This document shows positions 1 to 6,827 of a stretch of 33,822 nucleotides of DNA, piece after piece. The notes under the pieces are model-generated. The model made no database searches and was not told where the DNA came from. It was given only the letters and a program-made list of their open reading frames with translations. Numbering within the stretch: the stretch's first letter is position 1; each line of letters opens with the position of its first letter. Made by a program: the position numbers and the translations under genes. Source of the stretch: Candidatus Methanomethylicota archaeon (GTDB lineage: Archaea > Thermoproteota > Methanomethylicia > Culexarchaeales > Culexarchaeaceae). The DNA lies in contig JAJHRD010000015.1 of the NCBI GenBank assembly GCA_020833005.1, positions 1 to 33,822 of the forward strand, read 5' to 3'.

Positions 1-1
1 C

Positions 2-91
2 TGGTACATTATCGATGGCGAAAGAGCTCCATCGGAAGTTTTCAATGATGTGATCAATATAGTTTCAAAGTATTTGAGCATCACTAGGTAA
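2..91 (+). CDS. C-terminal tail of a gene cut by the window start, possibly thymidylate kinase
   Basis: Frame 2 is open from the window edge to a TAA at 89-91 and encodes 29 residues beginning WYIIDGERAPSEVFND. An aromatic/hydrophobic strand, then IDG, then an amphipathic helix rich in V, I and E resembles the end of thymidylate kinases (a WxxIDAsxxxeeVxxxI pattern). dTMP kinase phosphorylates dTMP to dTDP in DNA precursor synthesis. None of the catalytic motifs (P-loop, DRY/F) is inside the window, so the family is only a suggestion. That this is the real end of a coding region is more secure, because the reading has no rare-looking codons and ends just before the promoter of the next gene. 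Confidence 0.5.
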   Translation, partial: WYIIDGERAPSEVFNDVINIVSKYLSITR

Positions 92-188
92 ATAGATCTT
101 CTTACGCTACTTCTCTTCATAAGCCCCTAGCTTTATTCCCTCTATTAATTCACTGTCAGGTACTCTTAAACATGTTTCCCCTCATAAT

Positions 189-196
189 TTTATATA
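189..196 (+). promoter_or_regulatory. TATA box of the vapB-like gene (leaderless)
   Basis: TTTATATA lies with its centre about 28 nt before the GTG at 220. Archaeal TATA boxes sit roughly 26-27 nt before the transcription start, so the transcript would begin at or next to the start codon. This supports GTG 220 over the more upstream ATG at 172, which lies before the TATA box. Confidence 0.5.
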
Positions 197-219
197 CTAC
201 CAGATATATACTACATCAT

Positions 220-447
220 GTGGAGTACATAACTGTATCTGCAAAAGTTAAAAGAGATCTTTATGAAAAAATAAAGAAGTACAAAATTCCAATTAGTAGT
301 GTTATTAGGAAAGCTTTAGAGGATGAGATTAGGAGGAGGGAGGAGGAAGAGATGAGGGAAAAGCTTGCTCAAGCTCAAATTATCCTCAAAAAGATCTCTC
401 CGGAAGAACTGGTTGAAGCTGTGAGAGCAAGTCGTGAAGGGAGATGA
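220..447 (+). CDS. VapB-like antitoxin
   Basis: This is a 75-aa protein if started at GTG 220, where it opens MEYITVSAKVKRDLYEKI, the usual layout of archaeal VapB antitoxins: a short beta strand (ITVSAKV) followed by a ribbon-helix-helix DNA-binding fold with ISSVIRKALEDEIRRR at residues 25-40. The C-terminal half (EEEEMREKLAQAQ and ISPEELVEAVR) is a charged helix that in the family wraps around the VapC toxin. VapB proteins neutralise a PIN-domain ribonuclease and repress their own operon. The start is favoured over ATG 172 because the extra residues do not fit the family and a TATA box lies between the two. The stop codon overlaps an ATG at 444, the classic coupling to vapC, but that downstream gene is broken, so this looks like an orphan antitoxin. 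Confidence 0.75.
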   Translation: MEYITVSAKVKRDLYEKIKKYKIPISSVIRKALEDEIRRREEEEMREKLAQAQIILKKISPEELVEAVRASREGR

Positions 448-702
448 TAACTTTGATGCATCAGCTTTGCTAAATATTATTAGGTCTCGTTACTCGTATT
501 AAAGCTGGCACAAGCTCTAAGGGTAACCTATTATGATTCATCATACTTGGTTACATCGAAAGAGCTTAATACCGATTTTGTTACAGACAATGAAAATCTT
601 AGTAGGAGGGTTTGGGAGAAAGAAGACTTGGTTGTAAGTATGCTTGGGAGGAAAATAGGAATTTTCTCAACAAAGGAATTGATTCACACTTCAAGGAAGT
701 GA
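444..702 (+). pseudogene. Decayed VapC PIN-domain toxin
   Basis: The ATG at 444 overlaps the vapB stop (ATGA), as expected for vapC, but the frame fails at once. ATG ATA AC must shift by one base to read FDASALLNIIRSR (452-490), the conserved PIN start with its first catalytic Asp; that frame then stops at 500-502. In the third frame, from about 499, the sequence reads KLAQALRVTYYDSSYLVTSKEL and then NTDFVTDNENLSRRV, matching the C-terminal PIN motif (YDASYLxLAxExxxxLVTxDxxL), and ends at TGA 700-702. The middle of the domain, about 60 residues with the second acidic residue, is missing. Two frame changes and an internal deletion mean no active toxin. A single sequencing error cannot explain it, because the central part is absent. 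Confidence 0.75.
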
Positions 703-909
703 TTGTTTGCAGTTTTACGACGAAGTGTATATTTGTGGGGATCATAATTGCTCTTCCTAGTTTTATTAAGTAGCTAAGCCCTTTTCTATTTCAATATATA
801 ATATTTTAGAAGATCTTTGCAACTTTTATGGTTGCTTTTCTCAGCAAATTAATGTAATTGAGATGGTTTAAAAATATTTGGTTTGTTAAGTAAATTGTAT
901 TTTCTTATG
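703..909. other. Intergenic stretch without a gene
   Basis: Between the vapC remnant and the 3' end of the Lon-like gene the sequence is AT-rich, with no reading frame of note, no tRNA-like cloverleaf and no strong inverted repeat that I could see. Confidence 0.5.
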
Positions 910-3306
910 TTACCTTTCTTCGCGAAATTCCCTTAGTTTTTCAGCGTATTCCCTTAGCTTTTTATCCACTAGGTAATTTATTGTCCCCTCTTCAAATTTG
1001 CCGTCAGGCATTCTTTCTCCAGCTTTTACTCCAGTTAATATTTCTATTCCCTCGTCTACTGTTTTTACTGGGTATATGTGGAATACCCCCTTCTCGACGG
1101 CTTCTATGACTTCATCGTTTAGGTTTAGGTCTTCCACATTTCCTTCAGGTATTATTACCCCTTGTTCTCCATTTAATCCCTTTATTTTGCATACTTTGTA
1201 GAATCCTTCTATCTTTTCATTTATCCCTCCTACTGCTTGTATTTCCCCCTTCTGGTTTACTGAACCAGTTACTGCTATTGATTGTTTTATTGGTATTCCT
1301 GATAGTGCTGATAGTAGTGCGTATAGTTCTGCGCTTGATGCGCTGTCGCCTTCAACCCCCTCATAGCTTTGTTCGAATACTATTCTTGCTGCTAGTGTGA
1401 GTGGTTTGTCGTAGGCGTACTTTTCTGTTAGGTAACCGTTTAATATCATGACCCCCTTTGTATGTATAGGTCCGCTTAATTCTGCTTCTCTTTCAATGTT
1501 TATTATTCCCTCCCTCCCCAATCCAACAGTTGCTGTTATTCTTACTGGTTTTCCAAATGTTAATTCTCCCAATTGTATTACTGCGAGTCCATTTACTTGT
1601 CCAACAACCTTGCCATGCACATCTATAAGTATGGTTCCACGTTTAATTAGTTCAAGTATTTTCTCTTCTATTAGATTTATTCTGTAGAATTTTTCTTCAA
1701 GAGCCCTCTTCACATGTGCTTCAGTTATGTAATTTGAGTTCTCCCTTCTAGCATACAAATCTGCTTCCCTAATTACATCTGAGATTTCTGCAAAGATTGT
1801 TGAAAGCTTTTTCTGATTTCCAGCCAGTCTTGAGCTGTATTCAATCACCCTCTTTACTGCTGATATGTCTAGGTGTTTAAGGTCTTCCTTTTTGCATAGT
1901 GTGCATATGAATGATATGTACTTCTCAATGTTCTCTTGGTTTAAGTCTATTTCCGTATCGAATTCTGCTTTAACTTTAAATAGTTCTTTGAAGTCTGGGT
2001 CAAACTTTATTAGTAGTTCATAGGTTAATGGTGTTCCTATCAATATTACTTTGAGGTTTAGTGGTATTGGTGTTGGTCTTAGGGTTTTTACTGTGGTTAA
2101 TCCAGCCAATTCGGATGGTTCTTCTATTGATACGTTTCCTTGTCTCAAGGATAGTTTTAATGCTTCCCATGCCAATGGATTTCTCAAGATGTCTTCAGCA
2201 TTTATCACTAGGTATCCTCCATTTGCTTTATGTAATGCTCCTGGGCGTATCATTGTGTGGTCTGTGTATAGTATTCCATGTCTTGATTCCTTCTCTATCT
2301 TTCCTATCACATTTGTGTATGTTGGGTTATATTCTATTACTACTGGTGCACCTTTAGTTTGTGAGTTGTCCACTATCACATTTACTTCATACTTCCTCAT
2401 GAATGGTATCTCTTCCTCCTCGGCCCCCTCTTCCCTTTCTTCTTCGAGGAATTTGTTGTAGTTCTTTATAATGTCGTTCTTCACTTCTTCAAGATACGTT
2501 TTTACATCTTCGTTTTCCCCGTACTTTTCTCTAAGTAATGTGAATAGGTGTTCTATTGTGTATGCGGTTATTTCATTTGCTAATCTCTTTATTTCCTCAT
2601 GGGTCTTCAATTCTATCATTCTAATTTGCCTCATCCCCTCCCTGACTTCTTCAATCATCTTTGATTGTGCTTCAAGGATCTTCTTCCTATCCTCTTCCCT
2701 CATCTTCATTAATACTTCTTCACTTAATGGTTTCCCATTTATTATTGGTGTAACCATTATTCCAGTTGGGCCGCTTCTTATTATAAACCCTTGTCTCCTA
2801 GCCTTCAATTCCAATTCTTCCAATATTCTCCTTTGCTGTTCTTCAGCGGCTTTTATAATTGCTTCTCTTCTTTTTGCATATTCTTCACTTTGGAAAGCTT
2901 TTGGAATATTCATTTTAATGTTTTCCATGAGTACTTCCATGTCCCGTTTAAATTCTATGCCTCTCCCTGGTGGTAGTTTTATGGCTTTTGGTCTGTATGG
3001 ATCTTTGAAGTTGTATACGTAGCACCAGTCATGTGGTGCTGGTTTATTTTTCGCTTCCCTCTCCAAATATTCCTTTATTGCTGTGGTTCTACCTGTTCCT
3101 GGGAGTCCAGATAAGTATATGTTGTACCCCCTCTTCTCAATTTCCAATCCAAATCGTATGGCTTTCTCAGCTTTGCTCTGCCCTATTATCCCTTCAAGCG
3201 GTTTAACCTCTTCTGTGCTTCTACATTTTATTTCGCTTAAATCCAATTTTAACTTGAGCTTTTCTGGCGGCAACCCCCTCTTTATTTGTGATGGTTTTAG
3301 ACTCAA
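910..3306 (-). CDS. LonC-type AAA_32/Lon protease
   Basis: This 798-aa protein couples an N-terminal AAA_32-type ATPase-like domain to a C-terminal Lon (S16) protease. The P-loop is GLPGTGRT at residues 67-74, with Arg where Lys is usual (R73). A long charged helical insert (about 140-300) separates it from the second half of the ATPase core (HKANGGYLVINAEDIL, 359-374), where the Walker B acidic residue is weakly kept. The protease dyad is intact: S655 in EGDSASSAE and K698 in GGINEKIEGF. Families of this build degrade unfolded or damaged proteins; some LonC members work without ATP. No transmembrane segment is seen, unlike the usual archaeal LonB. The start is TTG 3306 with a GAGGT ribosome site upstream and a TATA-like TTTAAA at 3352-3360. 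The gene stands alone and diverges from a HAD gene. Confidence 0.85.
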   Translation of the reverse strand: MSLKPSQIKRGLPPEKLKLKLDLSEIKCRSTEEVKPLEGIIGQSKAEKAIRFGLEIEKRGYNIYLSGLPGTGRTTAIKEYLEREAKNKPAPHDWCYVYNFKDPYRPKAIKLPPGRGIEFKRDMEVLMENIKMNIPKAFQSEEYAKRREAIIKAAEEQQRRILEELELKARRQGFIIRSGPTGIMVTPIINGKPLSEEVLMKMREEDRKKILEAQSKMIEEVREGMRQIRMIELKTHEEIKRLANEITAYTIEHLFTLLREKYGENEDVKTYLEEVKNDIIKNYNKFLEEEREEGAEEEEIPFMRKYEVNVIVDNSQTKGAPVVIEYNPTYTNVIGKIEKESRHGILYTDHTMIRPGALHKANGGYLVINAEDILRNPLAWEALKLSLRQGNVSIEEPSELAGLTTVKTLRPTPIPLNLKVILIGTPLTYELLIKFDPDFKELFKVKAEFDTEIDLNQENIEKYISFICTLCKKEDLKHLDISAVKRVIEYSSRLAGNQKKLSTIFAEISDVIREADLYARRENSNYITEAHVKRALEEKFYRINLIEEKILELIKRGTILIDVHGKVVGQVNGLAVIQLGELTFGKPVRITATVGLGREGIINIEREAELSGPIHTKGVMILNGYLTEKYAYDKPLTLAARIVFEQSYEGVEGDSASSAELYALLSALSGIPIKQSIAVTGSVNQKGEIQAVGGINEKIEGFYKVCKIKGLNGEQGVIIPEGNVEDLNLNDEVIEAVEKGVFHIYPVKTVDEGIEILTGVKAGERMPDGKFEEGTINYLVDKKLREYAEKLREFREER

Positions 3307-3351
3307 CCTAATTATACCTCTCCTATTACCGTTAATCTTTAGCGAATCTAC

Positions 3352-3360
3352 GTTTAAAGT
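3352..3360 (-). promoter_or_regulatory. TATA-like box of the Lon-like gene
   Basis: Read on the minus strand, ACTTTAAAC is centred about 50 nt before the TTG start at 3306. A start of transcription some 26 nt downstream leaves a leader of roughly 20-25 nt that holds the GAGGT ribosome site. Confidence 0.35.
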
Positions 3361-3376
3361 TTTGTGTTGCAGTATG

Positions 3377-3383
3377 TTTATAT
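3377..3383 (+). promoter_or_regulatory. TATA box of the HAD gene (leaderless)
   Basis: TTTATAT is centred about 29 nt before ATG 3409, and there is no purine-rich ribosome site before that ATG. Together these indicate a transcript starting at or within a few bases of the start codon. Confidence 0.45.
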
Positions 3384-3408
3384 TCTAATTGTTAATTGAC
3401 TTTTATTT

Positions 3409-4143
3409 ATGATTAAAGCTGTTTTTGTGGATTTTTGGAAGACTTTGGTTGCTCCTAGGGTTAGTGAGGATGAGTACTTTGCTTTTAGAGCTAAATGTTT
3501 GGCTGAGGCTTTAATGGGGTTTGGTTACACTTTTGATTTTAATAGGGTTTTATCTGCCCATAAATCTTCTAGGAGGATTTGTGATGCTGTTAGAGAGTCT
3601 TATTTCATAGAAGTTCCATTGGATTTGGAGTTGAAGGTTTTCTTATCACTTTTGGATGTTTATGAGCGTGGTCAAAATTTTATGGCTTCTCTTAGGAATG
3701 CTTATATGCGTCCACTATTCAATTTGACTTTAACGGTTGATGGTGCATATAGCTTCCTTAAAAACGTGAGGGGTATGGGTTTTATGGTAGGATTGATTTC
3801 AAACGTTTATACTGATTTGGAGGTTTTTGATGTTTTGAAGAGGTATGGTTTATATGATTTCTTCGACTCGATGATTCTCTCATATATTGTTGGTTTCAGG
3901 AAGCCTAAACCTGAGATCTTCAAGTTTGCATTGAATTCGCTTCATGTAAATCCAGATGAGGCTGTAATGGTTGGTGATGATTATAATGCTGATATTATGG
4001 GTGCATTGAATATTGGTATGAAGGCCATATGGTTTACCAACGATCATAGCGTTGAATATCCGTTTAAAGCTGACAACTTTAACTCAATATTAAACATTAT
4101 TGTCAATTTTTCACGTAACCACCATTCACTGCCTCCTAGTTAA
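3409..4143 (+). CDS. HAD-superfamily hydrolase
   Basis: This 244-aa soluble protein has the four HAD motifs. Motif I is VDFWKTLV with nucleophile D8, motif II is LISN with S131, motif III has K165 in GFRKPKP, and motif IV is MVGDDYNADIMGA with the acidic pair at 190-191. A helical cap (about 20-110) sits between motifs I and II, as in the haloacid-dehalogenase/phosphoglycolate-phosphatase group. In phosphatases the residue two after the nucleophile is an Asp acting as acid/base; here it is Trp (W10). This position also lacks Asp in 2-haloacid dehalogenases and some archaeal HAD proteins, so a classic phosphatase role is doubtful. The substrate is unknown. The 3' end overlaps the convergent MFS gene by 18 nt. 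Confidence 0.85.
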   Translation: MIKAVFVDFWKTLVAPRVSEDEYFAFRAKCLAEALMGFGYTFDFNRVLSAHKSSRRICDAVRESYFIEVPLDLELKVFLSLLDVYERGQNFMASLRNAYMRPLFNLTLTVDGAYSFLKNVRGMGFMVGLISNVYTDLEVFDVLKRYGLYDFFDSMILSYIVGFRKPKPEIFKFALNSLHVNPDEAVMVGDDYNADIMGALNIGMKAIWFTNDHSVEYPFKADNFNSILNIIVNFSRNHHSLPPS

Positions 4144-5319
4144 AGTTTCCCGTAGTATTAGCATTGGTATTGCAAATATTAATCTCATTGCGGAGTTTAG
4201 CATCATAGTTTCTCTAAGCCCTATTTGTATGGCTATCTCCCCACCCACATATTGCCCTATGGCTTGTGAGAATCCTGTGACTGTATTGTATAATGCTATT
4301 AGTGTTGCTCTACTACGCTTCTTTGGCGTTACATCTAGTAGGTATATCCATGGGATAATGTTGATTGATGATCCCAATATGCTTCCAATGGTATTTAATA
4401 TTAGTAGCTGAATGTAGTTTTGGCTTATGGCATATGCTAATGACCATATGGATGTTGATGCACATGCCAATACGATTAGCTTCCTCCTCCCATACCTATC
4501 TGCCAGCTTCCCCCATACTGGCATCATTATCATTTGCCCAAAACTCCCTGCCACTGATATTATTGCTATCTCCGTTTTTGATAGGTTGAATACTTTAACT
4601 TGCATTAGTGAGAATAGAGGCCATGATATTGACATTACCCCCCACCATATAGTGCTTAAAGCTAGATATATCTTGTAATCTCTCGTTACATCCATTTTCC
4701 ATGAAGTTTTTTCGCCGCCAACTTCTGATTCAACGTTTTCCCTTATGGTTAGTATTGGTATTACTGCTATTGCCGTGAACACTACTGATGCCATTAACGC
4801 TGAAATGTATCCATAAGCATCTATCAGTGATCCTACAATTGTAACTGCGACTATTGCTCCCATTCCACCTACAAATTCCATTGACCCTATCATGCTACCC
4901 CTCCCAGATTTTACTGTTATGTCCCCTAATAATGCTTGTAGGCATGTGTATGCTCCACTCCACATGATCCAAAGTATTGCTGATGCCAATAGGTATTGTG
5001 GGAATGATTTTAATGTGAATGTTAATGCGATGATTATTCCTGCTCCAAGTTCACCTATAGCTATGAAATACTTCCTAACATTCTTCTTGTCACTTATACG
5101 TCCCCATATTGGTTGTGTTAATTGTGTTAGTATTGTGGATATGGCTCCAACTATTCCAAATTCATCTGATTTTAATCCTATAACTTCAGCTGCGTAAACT
5201 CCATTGTAGCTCATCCCTATGTTCATTGTTGCTCTGCTGAAGAAGTTGTATATCATTAATGCTTTCTGATTTTTTGCTGAATCGCTCTTCAAGCCCCCTC
5301 CCCTCAATAGTATGTTCAA
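4126..5319 (-). CDS. Major facilitator superfamily transporter
   Basis: This 397-aa integral membrane protein has the twelve-helix MFS layout. The loop 2-3 signature is GRISDKKNVRKYF at about residues 73-85, and its repeat in the second half is GKLADRYGRRKLI (about 266-278), both rich in basic residues on the cytoplasmic side. The N-terminus is soluble and short, with no signal peptide. MFS carriers move small solutes by uniport or proton coupling; I cannot assign a substrate, though the pattern fits drug or metabolite exporters. The start is uncertain: TTG 5319 lacks a ribosome site but lies about 8 nt after the transcription start predicted from the TATATAGT at 5351-5357. TTG 5292 is an alternative. 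TldE-TldD lie upstream in the same direction but 149 nt away. Confidence 0.8.
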   Translation of the reverse strand: MNILLRGGGLKSDSAKNQKALMIYNFFSRATMNIGMSYNGVYAAEVIGLKSDEFGIVGAISTILTQLTQPIWGRISDKKNVRKYFIAIGELGAGIIIALTFTLKSFPQYLLASAILWIMWSGAYTCLQALLGDITVKSGRGSMIGSMEFVGGMGAIVAVTIVGSLIDAYGYISALMASVVFTAIAVIPILTIRENVESEVGGEKTSWKMDVTRDYKIYLALSTIWWGVMSISWPLFSLMQVKVFNLSKTEIAIISVAGSFGQMIMMPVWGKLADRYGRRKLIVLACASTSIWSLAYAISQNYIQLLILNTIGSILGSSINIIPWIYLLDVTPKKRSRATLIALYNTVTGFSQAIGQYVGGEIAIQIGLRETMMLNSAMRLIFAIPMLILRETLTRRQ

Positions 5320-5350
5320 TTGTTTTGCTCATTATTCTTGTAAACTTCAC

Positions 5351-5382
5351 TATATAGTTTGTGTGAAAAGTTTATCTCACAA
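5351..5382 (-). promoter_or_regulatory. MFS promoter with an inverted repeat just upstream of TATA
   Basis: On the minus strand a TATATAGT box (5351-5357) is preceded directly by an imperfect inverted repeat: TTGTGTGA at 5359-5366 and TCTCACAA at 5375-5382, with 7 of 8 positions pairing and an 8-nt centre. A dyad next to the BRE/TATA region is where archaeal regulators commonly bind, so this is a candidate operator. No regulator is encoded next door. Confidence 0.35.
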
Positions 5383-5468
5383 TTATCGATATTTGTTCAG
5401 TTGTGTTTTCATTAATTTTAGAATTTGTTTAAAAAAATGGGGGTGTTTATGGTTGAATTCCCATTACT

Positions 5469-6827
5469 TTAGAATTCAGTTACACCAGTGAATAGGAATT
5501 TCCTTATCTTTAGTGGTGGTACTACTACGCTGTTGTTTATTCCACCCAAAACTTTTACTTCCTTCCCTATTAGGTCTATGTTTCCATAGGCTTTTAGCAT
5601 ACTATCTGTGAATCTGAGATTTTTCACTGGATACTTTATTTCCCCATTTTCAATGTACCATGTTCCATTCCTAGTCATTCCAGTTATAGTTATGGTTTTT
5701 GCATGTACTGTTCTGACGTAGTGGAAGTATGTGACTAGAATCCCCCTCTTAGTCTCCTTTATCATCTCCTCTTTTGTTGCATCTCCCGGTTTTATGAACA
5801 TGTGTGATGGCATTGGTGCAAATCTCCCTGAATGTCCTGTGGACTTCTTCCCCTCCTTATGTGCTGTGAAGCTGTCGTATACAAGTCCCTTTGGTACTCC
5901 ATCTTCCACCAGTATTACCTTCTTTTTAGGAACCCCCTCTGCATCGAATGGTACTGCCATCCCCCTCTTATCTGTCCCATCATCCCATAATGTGAAATTC
6001 TCACTCATAACCTTCTTTCCCATAACATCATTCATGAAGCTCATTCCATTTTGGTAGGCTTCTGCACTGAATCCTTGTGCTGTGTATGCTAGAGCTGTTT
6101 GCACCGCATATGGTTCCAATATTACTTCGTATTCACCTGGTTCTAGTGTTTTTGGGTTTAAGCTTTTTACAGCTCTCTCTGCTGCTTCCACCCCTAAAGC
6201 TTCTGGGTTTAAGTTTCTCACGTTTCTGGATATGTCTTCGCTATATCCAAATCCTTCAGAATCTCCCTCCTTAGCTATTACGGTTACATTTACATCTGCT
6301 GCTGTTAGTTTTGTGTATGCGTTTATTCCAAGTGAATTTACTATGCAGTATTCATTGGCTGTTGTGGTTAATGCTCCTGAAACTGAATCCACTTTACTTG
6401 ATAATGAGTGTGCTGAATCTATTATCCCCTTAACTATTTCAGCTCTCCTCTTTGCTGTGCATTCCGCTGTTTCCCTAACATATAATCCTGTTATTCTTGG
6501 TATTGGTTCAGGTTCTGGTAGACTTACAAAATCTGGGTTTTCCTCAGATATCTTTGCAAGTTTTATCCCCGTTTGAACTAGATTAGTTATGGCTTCATCA
6601 GTTATTTCATTTGCAGTTACACTGCTAATCCTCTTACCAATCACGGTCTTCAATATTATGTTTACCGTTTTCTCTCCAACGTTTTGATGGATTACGGAAT
6701 TTGCGAATCTAGTTAGGTAGCTGGTGCTGTTTATCAATGTTACTTCTGCTTGTGTGGCACCAGCTTTTAATGCTTCATTGAGAACTTTACTTGCTATTTC
6801 TAGGCATGCATCCTTACCCAAAATCAT
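5469..6827 (-). CDS. tldE: TldE/PmbA-type protease subunit
   Basis: This 452-aa protein belongs to the PmbA/TldE half of the TldD/TldE family. In known systems TldD and TldE form a heterodimer that cleaves unfolded or extended peptides, for example maturing microcin B17 and degrading CcdA; TldE has no metal site and helps build the substrate channel. As expected, the HExxxH motif of TldD is absent, while family landmarks remain, such as the ALGVEAAERAVKSLNPK region (about residues 210-226) and MFIKPGDATKEEMI near residue 345. It is the second gene of the pair: its ATG overlaps the TGA of tldD by four bases (ATGA), with GAGGTG about 8 nt upstream, indicating translational coupling and equal dosage. 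The length is typical of the family. Confidence 0.9.
   Translation of the reverse strand: MILGKDACLEIASKVLNEALKAGATQAEVTLINSTSYLTRFANSVIHQNVGEKTVNIILKTVIGKRISSVTANEITDEAITNLVQTGIKLAKISEENPDFVSLPEPEPIPRITGLYVRETAECTAKRRAEIVKGIIDSAHSLSSKVDSVSGALTTTANEYCIVNSLGINAYTKLTAADVNVTVIAKEGDSEGFGYSEDISRNVRNLNPEALGVEAAERAVKSLNPKTLEPGEYEVILEPYAVQTALAYTAQGFSAEAYQNGMSFMNDVMGKKVMSENFTLWDDGTDKRGMAVPFDAEGVPKKKVILVEDGVPKGLVYDSFTAHKEGKKSTGHSGRFAPMPSHMFIKPGDATKEEMIKETKRGILVTYFHYVRTVHAKTITITGMTRNGTWYIENGEIKYPVKNLRFTDSMLKAYGNIDLIGKEVKVLGGINNSVVVPPLKIRKFLFTGVTEF

Noticed and set aside
2051-3022. Long plus-strand reading frames inside the Lon-like gene
   Set aside because: They are antisense to a gene with complete protease motifs. 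Their products are rich in Ser, Phe and Leu in a way typical of complementary strands, and they lack ribosome sites.
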